Part shown: in pieces, positions 1 to 9,213 of the stretch
How the letters are laid out: each line of letters begins with the position of its first letter
Numbering within the stretch: the first letter of the stretch is position 1
NCBI GenBank assembly: GCA_910583875.1
Contig: CAJTXT010000002.1
Span: 62,001 to 126,000 of the forward strand
From: an uncultured Vampirovibrio sp.
GTDB lineage: Bacteria > Cyanobacteriota > Vampirovibrionia > Gastranaerophilales > Gastranaerophilaceae
Direction: 5' to 3'
Length of the DNA stretch: 64,000 nucleotides
Translations under genes and position numbers: made by a program
Notes under the pieces: model-generated
What the model saw: the letters and a program-made list of their open reading frames with translations, nothing else
Told to the model about the DNA's origin: nothing
Databases searched by the model: none

Positions 1-947
1 GTTACTTCATCATATTTTTCATCTATACCTTTTCGTACAAGGTAACCTAAATATGAAGGTATTGTATGATTAGCCGGAACATCAAAAGAAGGAAGAATGT
101 TTTCACCCATTTTTATAATTACATGGCATTTATCAGCAATGCGGGCAGTATTTTCTATTGCTTCTTCAAAGGTTTCGCTATCCAACCATTTAAATGCTTC
201 ACGTAATTCTTCAGGAGTTTTAACATAAAATTCATTGTTTGAAAATCTAAAACGATTTTCTTCTTCTTTTAATGCGTTTGTTTGTATACATAATAAGGTA
301 TCATGCCAAGAAGCATCGCTTTTCTTTAGATAGTGGCTGTCGTTTGTAATAACAAGCGGAATATCCATTTCCTTTGCTATTTTTATAAGTTCTGGATTAG
401 AACGTTTTTGTTCATCTAAACCGTGGTCTTGAATTTCAATATAATAATCATCTTTGAATAAATTTTTATACCATTTTGCGGTCTCTCTTGCGCTTTCTTT
501 TGTACCTTTTAATACTTCCTGAGCTAATTCGCCTTGGATACAAGCAGATAAGCATATAAGCCCTTCTGCGTGCTTTTCTAAAATTTCTTTATTTATACGA
601 GGTTTGTAATAGAATCCATCTATATGAGCTATACTTACAAGTTTTACAAGATTTTGATAACCTGTATTGTTTTTAGCTAATAAAACAAGATGGAATAGTT
701 CCCTGTTTGTTGCGTCTTTTTTTGTAATATCGCCGTGTAAAACATAAAACTCACAACCAATAATTGTTTTAAACTGCATATCTTTACCGAGTCGATATAA
801 TTCCATTGCACCATACATAACCCCGTGGTCTGTTATTGCAACAGCTTCAAAGTTATTTTCCTGCGCAAATTTAATGTATTGTTTATTGCGGATAGCTCCA
901 TCTAATAAACTGTATTCTGTATGCACATGCAAGGGAACATAACGCAT
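1..947 (-). CDS. dnaE: DNA polymerase III alpha subunit, N-terminal part (cut by window edge)
   Basis: This is the replicative DNA polymerase catalytic subunit, of which about 315 N-terminal residues are visible; the frame runs open off the left edge. The protein begins MRYVPLHVHTEYSLLDGA, the signature of the DnaE PHP domain, and continues with AITDHGVMYG and further PHP blocks (ICLSACIQGE, NDSHYL). The ATG is the complement of 945-947, with an AGAGG-like ribosome site a little farther upstream than usual. The polymerase palm, where the catalytic Asp residues sit, lies outside the window. mtaB ends 84 nt upstream on the same strand and is probably a separate unit. Identity is certain from the PHP domain. 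Confidence 0.95.
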   Translation of the reverse strand, partial: MRYVPLHVHTEYSLLDGAIRNKQYIKFAQENNFEAVAITDHGVMYGAMELYRLGKDMQFKTIIGCEFYVLHGDITKKDATNRELFHLVLLAKNNTGYQNLVKLVSIAHIDGFYYKPRINKEILEKHAEGLICLSACIQGELAQEVLKGTKESARETAKWYKNLFKDDYYIEIQDHGLDEQKRSNPELIKIAKEMDIPLVITNDSHYLKKSDASWHDTLLCIQTNALKEEENRFRFSNNEFYVKTPEELREAFKWLDSETFEEAIENTARIADKCHVIIKMGENILPSFDVPANHTIPSYLGYLVRKGIDEKYDEV

Positions 948-1031
948 TTATTTATCTCATTCCTCTATTCTCGACCCAAGTATATTATTATGTTAGCATG
1001 CTAAAAATTTTCATGTAAATTAATAATGTTG

Positions 1032-2324
1032 TTATGTAACGATTTTTGCAATCATCTTTTCATTTTGGTTTGAAAAATCTGAAATTATAATTTTTTGAAG
1101 TGTATCTTTGTATTTATCATCGGCATCAATTAGTACATTGATGTAATTTTTAGTTACGCCTTTTAAAAGTCCTGTTTTTTTATCGCGAATTTTTTCAATG
1201 ATAACTTCATTTTCTGTATTTAAATTTTTAATGAAAAAATGATTTAACTTAGTATCGGAAATTTTTTGAATAATTCCTACACGTCTTTTCTTTTCTTCGT
1301 TTGGAATTTGATTCTCCATTCTATCAGCAATAGTACCCTTTCTGCGAGAATATGGAAAAACATGAATTCTGCTCATTTCCATTTCTTCTAAATTTTTACG
1401 TGTAGTTTCAAAATCCTCTTCGGTTTCATTTGGAAATCCGACTATGATATCACTGCCTATAAAAACATTTGTAAATTTTGAATTAATATATTTTACAAGT
1501 TCTTTTATTTGTTCTGTACTATAGTGCCTGTTCATTGCTTTCAAGGTTTTATCGCATACAGATTGCAAAGAAAGATGAAAATGAGGACAAAATCTTTCTG
1601 ATGCAGAAAGAAAATCAATAAATTCTTTATTTAATTCTAACGGGTTTAAAGAGCCTAAACGGTATCTATTAATTTTAGTTTTTTCTATTTCTTCTAAAAG
1701 ATTTTGCAAGTTTTGTTTTTTCTCAAAATCTTCGCCCCACTGCCCAATATGAATACCTGTTAAAACTGTTTCATAGTAGCCTTCCTTCTCAAATAAATTA
1801 ATTTGTTCAATTATGTTGTTTATTGAGTTAGAACGATTTTTCCCCCTTGCAAAAGGAATTGTACAATATGTGCATCTGTTGTTGCAGCCGTCTTGAATTT
1901 TTACAGATGCACGTGTTCTGTGTGTTTGATGAAGTTTTTCGTATCTAAATTTATCATGGCTGAAGATATCAGATACACAGAAGTTTTTTTCATTTTTCAA
2001 TATTTCTGCTATATCATTTTTTTCGTGATTTCCTATTACAAAATCAGCAAATCCTTCTTTTAACAAAGTGTCTTTTTCAAGCTGAGCCATGCAACCTGTT
2101 ACTACAGTTTTTATTTGCGGATTTTCTCTTTTTGCTCTTCTTAAAAATGAGAGATTTTTGCTGTCAGCAATTTGTGTTACAGAGCAAGAGTTTAAAATAT
2201 AATAATCTGCTTCCAACATATTATTTATTTCAAGGTATCCGTTTTTTGTAAGAATTTCTGCTATTAATGCTGATTCAACCTGATTTGTTTTGCAGCCTAA
2301 AGTTTTAATAATAAATTTTTTCAT
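1032..2324 (-). CDS. mtaB: tRNA t6A37 methylthiotransferase MtaB
   Basis: A radical SAM methylthiotransferase that converts t6A37 to ms2t6A37 in tRNAs reading ANN codons. The 430-residue length is normal for MtaB. The N-terminal UPF0004 domain has its three cluster cysteines in TLGCKTNQ, NSCSVTQ and TGCMAQ. The radical SAM CX3CX2C motif is CNNRCTYC near residue 147, followed by the family's PFARG. The C-terminal 60 residues form a TRAM-like RNA-binding domain. MtaB is preferred over MiaB because of the GCKTNQ N-terminus and overall length. It lies 27 nt downstream of the repeat/protease gene and could be co-transcribed with it. Confidence 0.92.
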   Translation of the reverse strand: MKKFIIKTLGCKTNQVESALIAEILTKNGYLEINNMLEADYYILNSCSVTQIADSKNLSFLRRAKRENPQIKTVVTGCMAQLEKDTLLKEGFADFVIGNHEKNDIAEILKNEKNFCVSDIFSHDKFRYEKLHQTHRTRASVKIQDGCNNRCTYCTIPFARGKNRSNSINNIIEQINLFEKEGYYETVLTGIHIGQWGEDFEKKQNLQNLLEEIEKTKINRYRLGSLNPLELNKEFIDFLSASERFCPHFHLSLQSVCDKTLKAMNRHYSTEQIKELVKYINSKFTNVFIGSDIIVGFPNETEEDFETTRKNLEEMEMSRIHVFPYSRRKGTIADRMENQIPNEEKKRRVGIIQKISDTKLNHFFIKNLNTENEVIIEKIRDKKTGLLKGVTKNYINVLIDADDKYKDTLQKIIISDFSNQNEKMIAKIVT

Positions 2325-2351
2325 AACTATTATTATAAGTTAAACATATAC

Positions 2352-4658
2352 TTATGTAAGTATGCTTTCTTTTGATGTTTTTTCAAGTAATTCAGCAGCT
2401 TTTGCAATAGTTCTTGGAAAATTTCTTACTAAAAATTGAGATCTTGTATTTAATTTATTATGCGCAGTTCCATAATTACTTAAAATTATATTTGATTCTG
2501 CAAAAAATTCACTTATGCCTGTTGAACCATTCAAATCAGCTCTTGGCGAGAAATATTGAACAAATTCTTGTTCATTAAATGGAACAGTATTTAAAAATTT
2601 ATTCATTTCTTCTGTGTATGTATCAAGAAATTCCTTATTTGAAAAGATTTTTTCATTTTCGTATGATTTAAAATGTCCGGTTTCATGCATAATAACGTTT
2701 AAATTAGAACCGGAATTCAAAATTCCTGCATATCCGTCAGCAACAGCATCTTCATCATCACAAAAAGCCCATTGTTCTATATTATTTGATAATGTATAAA
2801 GTGTATCTGCATGTAAGTTCTTTATCAAATTCCATATTACGTCTGTTGAATATTTTGATATTTTTGATTTAAAATCTATAACTTTTTCTGTGTTCCCGTC
2901 TGATATAGTTACTTCTTTTGTTTCATCATCATATTTTAAAGTATATTCAACTCCGTTAATTTTATTTACTACACTTCCATCTGCATTACGTATATATTCC
3001 CTTTTAATATCCATTAATACATCATTTTTATCTAAAATTTTATATGAATAACTACTGTAAATAACGTTTCCATTATCATCTTTTTTCTCTTGATAATTCC
3101 TATTTGTAAGAACATTCTCAGTTTTAAAATTTTCTTCATAAAGAATTGTGCCATCCGGCATCTCTATTACTTTAGAAAGAGTTGTTCCTTTATTTTTAAC
3201 AGAATCTTCAATATCAAAATCAACAGAACCTTCTATAGAACCATTATCTGTCTTAAAATCGTTTATATCGTAATATGTTGATTCAAATGCTCCTTTTAAT
3301 TTTTCAGAAGCCTTTGTATGAATAACCCCGGTTACACTATGATTTTTCGAATCTTGAATTATTTGGCTCATTTCCCTTATTTCGCCAAATTTATCATATT
3401 TTAGTCTGAATACATCAGATTGACCTTTTAGTATAGAAGAGGTTGAATGGTTTTTGTATTCTTCTGTTCTACTTACCGTAGAATTACCATCTTCATCAAA
3501 AGTTTTAACAAAGGTTATTTGTGTTCCATTGTCACATCTTATTTCTTTTGAAAAAATAACTTCTGATATCCTGCTATCTTGCTTTTTTATAAGATTTACG
3601 TCGTACTCTTCTGAATATAATTCTCTCATTTTAGGATTTAGTTTTGCGAGTTTTTTAAATTCTTGTAATTCATGATTATCAAGTAATGACAGTGAAAATG
3701 CTAAACTTCGGCTAAAACCGTTTTCTCTATATTCAAAATATTCCGGTCTTTCTAATTCACCATTTTCTATATCAATAATATCTGATATGTATTCAGGCAA
3801 AACACCTTCTTTAAATAGTTGTATGGCTTTGCTATATTTATCTTCAGTAAACATTGCAAATTCTTTTATATTTTCATCACCAATGTTCATTGCTATTAAT
3901 TCATCAAGTCTTAATGAGTTATCTTCATCAAGTTCAGAAATTCCTATTATTTCATCTTCACTAATTCCTTTATTATGTAAATTAATGCATTTTTCTCTTT
4001 GTTCCGGGCTCATTTTGGCAAGTCTAAACGCAATTTCAGCACAAAAATTCTGACTCATAAGCTGTTGCATACAATCTTGTTCATTTTGATTTAATTTCGC
4101 TAAATATGCAGCTGTCTTTGGTGTTAACCCTTTTTGCATTAATTGAAAGGCTTTTTCTCTTTCTGATGAGCTTAATTTTATAAATAAATTAATGTTTTCT
4201 ATAGTTAATCCGTTATTTTTAAATTCGATAACTTTTTTATAGTCGTCTTCTTCAAGATTTGCTAAATCGTGAAGTTTTTCGGTCAGTATATTTTGACCTA
4301 CTAAATCTAATGCTTGCTCATATCTTTTACCTTCCAGTAAAGATACATCATGGATGCATTCTTCATATACACCGCTTTTTAGTAATTCTAAAGATTTTTT
4401 GTATCGTTCATCATTATATTGTGCAATATTTTGCGCAATATATCCGGAAACACCAAGATGTTCAAGTCTTTTTGTTCTAAAAAAAGATTTTAATATTTGT
4501 AATTTAGATTTAGCTTTTGGTTCTTTTTTCTCATTTTCATTTGTACCTTGATTAGTACTAGACGTAAAAGAATCAGAAGGATGATTGTTTAATGGATTTA
4601 ATTTATATTGTCCGCTGCTAAATGATGTTTTTACAGGTATATTTGATATAATTCTCAT
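2352..4658 (-). CDS. 27-residue helical-repeat protein with C-terminal lethal-factor-like zinc metallopeptidase domain
   Basis: This 768-residue protein matches no named gene I know. Residues 1-50 are a polar low-complexity tail (MRIISNIPVKTSF at the tip). Residues about 66-330 hold nine or ten helical repeats of almost exactly 27 residues; units starting at 174, 201, 228, 255 and 282 align without gaps. Residues 360-600 are beta-rich, with recurrent DGT/NGN/YEE turns like YD repeats. Near the end is HETGH (658-662), an HExxH zinc site, and about 55 residues later ISEFFAES supplies a third acidic ligand. That pairing resembles anthrax-lethal-factor-like (ATLF) peptidases. No Sec signal is visible. 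A secreted or surface effector is an inference; the protease fold is moderately supported. Confidence 0.7.
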   Translation of the reverse strand: MRIISNIPVKTSFSSGQYKLNPLNNHPSDSFTSSTNQGTNENEKKEPKAKSKLQILKSFFRTKRLEHLGVSGYIAQNIAQYNDERYKKSLELLKSGVYEECIHDVSLLEGKRYEQALDLVGQNILTEKLHDLANLEEDDYKKVIEFKNNGLTIENINLFIKLSSSEREKAFQLMQKGLTPKTAAYLAKLNQNEQDCMQQLMSQNFCAEIAFRLAKMSPEQREKCINLHNKGISEDEIIGISELDEDNSLRLDELIAMNIGDENIKEFAMFTEDKYSKAIQLFKEGVLPEYISDIIDIENGELERPEYFEYRENGFSRSLAFSLSLLDNHELQEFKKLAKLNPKMRELYSEEYDVNLIKKQDSRISEVIFSKEIRCDNGTQITFVKTFDEDGNSTVSRTEEYKNHSTSSILKGQSDVFRLKYDKFGEIREMSQIIQDSKNHSVTGVIHTKASEKLKGAFESTYYDINDFKTDNGSIEGSVDFDIEDSVKNKGTTLSKVIEMPDGTILYEENFKTENVLTNRNYQEKKDDNGNVIYSSYSYKILDKNDVLMDIKREYIRNADGSVVNKINGVEYTLKYDDETKEVTISDGNTEKVIDFKSKISKYSTDVIWNLIKNLHADTLYTLSNNIEQWAFCDDEDAVADGYAGILNSGSNLNVIMHETGHFKSYENEKIFSNKEFLDTYTEEMNKFLNTVPFNEQEFVQYFSPRADLNGSTGISEFFAESNIILSNYGTAHNKLNTRSQFLVRNFPRTIAKAAELLEKTSKESILT

Positions 4659-4693
4659 GTTTTTTAGAAAAACTCTAAAATAAAAAATTTGCT

Positions 4694-4908
4694 AAAAAAT
4701 GCAAAAAAAATGTTTGCACGTATTGCAAACATCAAATAAACACGAGGATATTAAGAGAGAGAGTAAAAAAAATTGTTTTGTTAATCATACTGCCTAAAAT
4801 GGCTGATTAAGAAGTGTATAGAGTTCCCTTAACAGTGCCTCTTATGTTTTTTTGTAAAGTAGAGAATTAACTCCTTTCTTTTTGTTTTCTGTCTACTCTT
4901 ATATAAAG
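4694..4908 (-). repeat. 215-bp direct repeat, copy 1; possible small RNA gene
   Basis: It is nearly identical to 4980-5194 (offset 286 bp), with about two substitutions. Read on the minus strand, each copy starts at a TATAAG box and ends with a perfect 8-bp hairpin followed by eight T residues, so it has the outline of a roughly 190-nt non-coding RNA. An internal inverted repeat (TTAATCA...TGATTAA) with a nested GCC/GGC pair adds structure. No ORF with a ribosome site is seen on either strand. The family is unknown; a 6S-like RNA is only a guess from the length and complementary ends. Confidence 0.6.
4703..4731 (-). terminator. Rho-independent terminator at end of repeat copy 1
   Basis: The stem TGTTTGCA/TGCAAACA (4711-4718 with 4724-4731) has a 5-nt loop and is followed on the minus strand by eight T residues (4703-4710). 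It insulates the protease gene, whose start is at 4658, from upstream minus-strand transcription. Confidence 0.75.
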
Positions 4909-4979
4909 TTTTTCTTTGTAAAGAAATTGTCTTTTTATGTTTATTTTGCTTAATAAATCTTAATGTTTAGTGTTTGTAA

Positions 4980-5194
4980 AAAAAATGCAAAAAAAATGTT
5001 TGCACGTATTGCAAACATCAAATAAACACGAGGATATTAAGAGAGAGAGTAAAAAAAATTGTTTTGTTAATCATACTGCCTAAAATGGCTGATTAAGAAG
5101 TGTATAGAGTTCCCTTAACAGTGCCTCTTATGTTTTTTTGTGAAGTAGAGAGTTAACTCCTTTCTTTTTGTTTTCTGTCTACTCTTATATAAAG
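4980..5194 (-). repeat. 215-bp direct repeat, copy 2; possible small RNA gene
   Basis: Second copy of the element at 4694-4908, separated from it by 71 bp of unrelated A+T-rich sequence. It keeps both the TATAAG box at its right end and the terminator hairpin (4989-5017) at its left end, so the duplication unit matches a whole transcription unit rather than an arbitrary stretch. The rest of 4659-5295 holds no gene I can support, apart from the promoter of the glutamate synthase operon at its right end. Confidence 0.6.
4989..5017 (-). terminator. Rho-independent terminator at end of repeat copy 2
   Basis: Same 8-bp stem and minus-strand T8 tract as at 4703-4731. Confidence 0.7.
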
Positions 5195-5256
5195 TAATTT
5201 GCTAAAAAAAAATTGCCTTTTTTTTCAAAAAAAAAATTAAGATTATATAAAGATGA

Positions 5257-5286
5257 TTGACAGACAAGTGTTTGCGGGAATAAAAT
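5257..5286 (+). promoter_or_regulatory. Sigma-70 promoter of the glutamate synthase operon
   Basis: A perfect -35 TTGACA (5257-5262), an 18-nt spacer and -10 TAAAAT (5281-5286). The expected transcription start is near 5293, only about 3 nt before the ATG at 5296. No Shine-Dalgarno sequence lies before that ATG, so the message looks leaderless. Confidence 0.75.
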
Positions 5287-5295
5287 AATTTTGTT

Positions 5296-6402
5296 ATGTG
5301 CAGAATTGGTTCAGTCAAATCAAAAAAATATTTACACCCTTCAATAGCCTTAAAATTAATGAGATCGCAGCAAAAAGGACATGATAATTCCGGTTTCGCC
5401 TTCGTAATGCAGGATTTAGGCGGGATTTTTGGTGCTCATAAAGATTTACCAATATTATCAATGGCAGCTACGGTAGAAGGGACAAGACGTGCAGAAGATA
5501 TTTTGCATGACCTTGGATTTACCCGTGTTCTTCAATGGGCTCCTGAGATTAATCATCAAAAAGGTTTGAAAATAGAACCAATGCCTAACTATATTTTTGA
5601 AACTTTTCAATATCCCAAAAGTCACAAGTATGCTACAAAAGAGGAAAAAGAAGAACTTTTAATTGATACAGCCTTACTTTTAAGACGAGAATTAGAAAAA
5701 GATAATTCTGGTTTTATGTATTCCTTTTGGCCGGATGTTTTGACCTTGAAAGAAATTGGAAGCCCCCGTGATATAGGTACTTATTTTGGGCTTTGGGAAG
5801 AAAATGAAGATTTATGCGCAAAAATTATTACAGCACAATGCAGACAAAATACAAATTATGATATTGTTCGTTATGCTGCTCATCCTTTCTTTTTAGACGG
5901 CTATACCGTTTTAGCGAATGGTGAAAATACCTTCTTTGAAAAAAATAAAAATTATCAGCAATCTTTGTATAAAGGATATATTGGCTTTGAATCTGATTCT
6001 CAATGCTTCTTATATACGCTTCACTATACAAATAAAATATTAAATTGGCCTATACAGTATTTTAAGCATACTATTACACCTCTTACTTTTGAAGAAATTG
6101 AAAAAAGACCGGATAAAGATGTTCTGCTTAGAATAAAAGCTTCTTTATCTCATCTTGAAATAAATGGACCAAATACAATTCTTGGAGTTTTACCCGATGG
6201 TGAAATGATTTGCGTATGCGATTCTAAAAAATTAAGACCTGTTGTAATAGGCAGAGATGAAGATACTGTAATTATGACCTCAGAAGTAAACGGTATTAAC
6301 GATATTCTTCCAAATAGAGATATATCAAAAGATATTTACCCTAATGAAAAAGAAACAATAATAATTAAAAATGATTTGACGGTGGAAAGATGGCAACAAT
6401 AA
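5296..6402 (+). CDS. Glutamate synthase, glutamine amidotransferase domain protein (class II, split archaeal-type GltS)
   Basis: First of three genes that together make a split glutamate synthase (glutamine + 2-oxoglutarate to two glutamate). This 368-residue part is the class II glutaminase. Cys2 in MCRIG is the N-terminal nucleophile exposed after Met removal, which fixes the start, and QQKGHDNSGFAF matches the substrate-binding loop of the family. It would release ammonia for the FMN subunit encoded next; the two genes overlap by 13 nt, implying coupled translation. The start has no ribosome site and sits a few nt after a consensus promoter. A lone class II amidotransferase of another pathway is unlikely given the neighbours. 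Confidence 0.88.
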   Translation: MCRIGSVKSKKYLHPSIALKLMRSQQKGHDNSGFAFVMQDLGGIFGAHKDLPILSMAATVEGTRRAEDILHDLGFTRVLQWAPEINHQKGLKIEPMPNYIFETFQYPKSHKYATKEEKEELLIDTALLLRRELEKDNSGFMYSFWPDVLTLKEIGSPRDIGTYFGLWEENEDLCAKIITAQCRQNTNYDIVRYAAHPFFLDGYTVLANGENTFFEKNKNYQQSLYKGYIGFESDSQCFLYTLHYTNKILNWPIQYFKHTITPLTFEEIEKRPDKDVLLRIKASLSHLEINGPNTILGVLPDGEMICVCDSKKLRPVVIGRDEDTVIMTSEVNGINDILPNRDISKDIYPNEKETIIIKNDLTVERWQQ

Positions 6403-8018
6403 GTATAAATCAATTACATTTAGATGACCTGCCATGGATAATAGAATATGATGAATCAAAATGTATCCAATGCGGAAAATGTACAGCGGCATGTTCGTTT
6501 GGTGCAATAAAACCTGTTGTTGAAAAAAGAAGAAAACCGTCTAATGGATTACAAAAACCAAGTTTTGATAGAATACTTGTTATAAAGCAAAATGTTTCTT
6601 TCTCTCACCATTGCAGAGGCTGTGGCATGTGTTCAAGAGTATGCCCTAATGGTGCAATTAAAGCTATAAGAAATCCAAATGACAGGTATTCTGTTCGATA
6701 TAGAGCAGCTAAAGGAGATTCGTTAAAAAAAGGCGGTCGTTCCAACTTAAATACAGAAGGACGTACACTTGATAAAATAAAAATTGGTAGAATTTCACAA
6801 ATGACAGACCCTTCATTAGATGCGGCGCGTCATAAATTTGAATTGAGAACCCCATTTGGACGTATTTTATCTGCTGATAAATTAGATTTGCAAATGCATG
6901 ATGGAAAAATGGAACTATCAAAACAGCTTCCTCCAAACCGTTGGATTTATCCTATTATAATGGGTGATATGTCTATTGGTGCTATTTCTTGGCGTATGTG
7001 GGAAGCAATGGCAATTGCTACTGCGTATCTAAATGAAGTAATGGGAATTCCAGTCCGCATGTGTACAGGTGAAGGTGGTATACCTGTAAGACTTTTAAAA
7101 TCACGCTATGTAAAATATATGATTTTACAAATTGCTTCTGGTCATTTTGGCTGGAACAGAATTATACAAGCTATGCCTGATATGGTGGAAGATCCTGCTG
7201 GTATCTTGATAAAAATAGGTCAAGGTGCAAAACCCGGGGACGGCGGTCTTTTAATGGCTAGTAAGGTAGCACGTTATGTGCAGGAAATCCGTGGTGTTCC
7301 GCGTGCTGATTTATTAAGTCCTCCAACTCATCAAGGTTTATATTCAATAGAAGAATCTGTACAGAAGATGTTCTTATCAATGAATGCAGCCTTTAATTTT
7401 AGAGTGCCTGTAGCTATTAAAACGGCAGCTTCTGTTACGAGTGTTTCAGTTTATAATAATTTGCTTCGTGACCCTTATAATATTGTAGGCGGTTTCTTCT
7501 TAGATGGTTTGGCTGGTGGTACAGGTGCGGCTCATGAAATTTCCCTAAACCATACAGGACATCCTATAACTTCTAAAGTTAGAGACTGCTATTTAGCAGC
7601 AGTACACCAAGGCAGACAAGGTGAAATTCCATTATTTGCAGGTGGTGGACTAGGTCAAACAGGAAGTTTTGCTTCTGATGCTTTTAAATTAATTTGTTTA
7701 GGTGCAAACGGAGTATTTACAGGTAGATTGTTATTAGAAATTGCTGGCTGTGTCGGAAATGATGAAGGCAAATGTAATGCTTGTAATACAGGTTTATGTC
7801 CTGCGGGTTTAGCTACTCAAGATGTTTGTTTGACTAAACGTTTAGATATAGATGTAGCTGCACAAAATTTAGTTAATTACTTTATTGCAACTGATATGGA
7901 ATTGAAAAAACTAATGGGACCTGTTGGTAATTCAACATTGCCTATCGGTCGTTCAGATGCATTAATTACAGTAGATAAGAATGTTGCAGACAGGCTTAAT
8001 ATTCAATATGTATGTTAA
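6390..8018 (+). CDS. Glutamate synthase, ferredoxin + FMN-binding synthase domain protein
   Basis: The catalytic subunit of the split glutamate synthase, 542 residues. An N-terminal double [4Fe-4S] ferredoxin module is visible as CIQCGKCTAAC and CRGCGMCSRVCPNGA. The FMN-binding TIM barrel follows, with KIGQGAKPGDGG, SPPTHQGLYSIE and DGLAGGTGAAHEISLNHTG typical of GltB synthase domains. The Cys-rich block CNACNTGLCPAGLATQ near residue 460 holds the family's 3Fe-4S ligands. The ferredoxin module suggests reduced ferredoxin or an NAD(P)H partner as electron donor. It overlaps its upstream neighbour by 13 nt and its downstream neighbour by 7 nt. Confidence 0.92.
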   Translation: MATISINQLHLDDLPWIIEYDESKCIQCGKCTAACSFGAIKPVVEKRRKPSNGLQKPSFDRILVIKQNVSFSHHCRGCGMCSRVCPNGAIKAIRNPNDRYSVRYRAAKGDSLKKGGRSNLNTEGRTLDKIKIGRISQMTDPSLDAARHKFELRTPFGRILSADKLDLQMHDGKMELSKQLPPNRWIYPIIMGDMSIGAISWRMWEAMAIATAYLNEVMGIPVRMCTGEGGIPVRLLKSRYVKYMILQIASGHFGWNRIIQAMPDMVEDPAGILIKIGQGAKPGDGGLLMASKVARYVQEIRGVPRADLLSPPTHQGLYSIEESVQKMFLSMNAAFNFRVPVAIKTAASVTSVSVYNNLLRDPYNIVGGFFLDGLAGGTGAAHEISLNHTGHPITSKVRDCYLAAVHQGRQGEIPLFAGGGLGQTGSFASDAFKLICLGANGVFTGRLLLEIAGCVGNDEGKCNACNTGLCPAGLATQDVCLTKRLDIDVAAQNLVNYFIATDMELKKLMGPVGNSTLPIGRSDALITVDKNVADRLNIQYVC

Positions 8019-9109
8019 TTATGGATGGATTTATGAATAAAGAAGTATTTAAAATTGAAACATTAAAAGATAATAACAGGATGTCGACTCAAGTACTTCT
8101 ACAGCTTATTTCATCAAAAATAGAAGAAGGTTATACAAATTTTGAAATTGATGCTTGCGGTCAGCATAATATTGGCGGTTCTTCCTGGGCTAAAAATAGA
8201 GATGAAGAATTAGTTTTTAAATTAAAAAATCCCGGACAAAGAGTTGGTGCAATGGCATTAGAAGGAACTACAATTTATGTCGAAGGTTCGGCTCCTGCCG
8301 ATGTCGGCTGGTTAAATTCCGGTGCTAAAATAATCGTAGATGGTGATTGCGGTGATACAGCTTCTCACTGTGCAGCAGGAGGAAAAATATATGTTTCAGG
8401 TCGAGTTGGAACAAGAAGTGGTGCTTTGATGAAGCATGACCCTAAATTTGAAATTCCTGAATTTTGGGTTCTAAAAAATACCGGCTCATTTGGTTTTGAA
8501 TTTATGGGCGGCGGTATTGCTGTTATTTGCGGCTACGATTGTGATAATTTAACCTCTGTTTTAGGTTCTCGTTCTTGTGTAGGTATGGTTGGCGGTACAA
8601 TATATGTCCGCGGTCCTATTGAAGATATTGCTGATTGTGTTGATGTTCAAAACTTAAATGAAGAAGATATTGAATTTTTATCTTCCGGCATGAAGGATTT
8701 TTTAAGTTCAATAAAAAAAGATGCTTTATACTCTGAATTAACAAAATGGACTGAATGGAGAAAAATTGTTCCTTTATCATCAAATTCAAAAACTCCTAAA
8801 ATATCTGTTTCTGAATTTAGAAAAACACAGTGGGTAGAAGGTGGAATATTTGGTGATTTTATTCATGATGATTTGAAAGTTTATAACCTTCCAGATACTG
8901 GCGAAGGCAGAGTTCATATTCCCGAATGGAATCAAGAAAATTGTGTAAATTGTAAAATCTGTTTAAATAATTGTCCGCAAAGTGCAATTGTAGAAAATGA
9001 TAAAATATATTCTGCAACAGAAGATAAATGTATTGGCTGTGGTATATGTGAAGCTGTGTGTCCTAAAAAATGCTGGACAATGAAGTCTAATAGATGCGAA
9101 ATCTCCTAA
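8012..9109 (+). CDS. Glutamate synthase, GXGXG beta-helix domain protein with C-terminal ferredoxin
   Basis: Third part of the split glutamate synthase, 365 residues. Residues 30-215 are the GXGXG (GltB C-terminal) beta-helix with repeated Gly-rich turns (GQHNIGGSSWAKN, GDTASHCAAGGKIYVSG, GGTIYVRG). Residues about 305-360 form a two-cluster ferredoxin (CVNCKICLNNCPQSA and CIGCGICEAVCPKKC). A second in-frame start lies a few codons in (MDGFMNKEVF); the one given overlaps the previous gene by 7 nt. The beta-helix is structural in GltS, and the added ferredoxin should extend the electron path. No terminator is obvious in the 100 bp that follow. Confidence 0.9.
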   Translation: MLIMDGFMNKEVFKIETLKDNNRMSTQVLLQLISSKIEEGYTNFEIDACGQHNIGGSSWAKNRDEELVFKLKNPGQRVGAMALEGTTIYVEGSAPADVGWLNSGAKIIVDGDCGDTASHCAAGGKIYVSGRVGTRSGALMKHDPKFEIPEFWVLKNTGSFGFEFMGGGIAVICGYDCDNLTSVLGSRSCVGMVGGTIYVRGPIEDIADCVDVQNLNEEDIEFLSSGMKDFLSSIKKDALYSELTKWTEWRKIVPLSSNSKTPKISVSEFRKTQWVEGGIFGDFIHDDLKVYNLPDTGEGRVHIPEWNQENCVNCKICLNNCPQSAIVENDKIYSATEDKCIGCGICEAVCPKKCWTMKSNRCEIS

Positions 9110-9152
9110 AAAATTTTGTTGTTACATGTTGTTACAAAAAATGAAAAAATTC

Positions 9153-9179
9153 TAAAGTTTATTTGTTTTTTGCCGATTT
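9153..9179 (+). promoter_or_regulatory. Sigma-28 (FliA)-type promoter
   Basis: TAAAGTTT (9153-9160), an 11-nt spacer and GCCGATTT (9172-9179) match the FliA consensus TAAAGTTT-N11-GCCGATAA almost exactly. The expected start near 9187 leaves a short leader with AAGGAG at 9201-9206 before the ATG at 9214. Confidence 0.8.
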
Positions 9180-9213
9180 CCTGTATATAAGTGGAAAAGT
9201 AAGGAGTATTGTT

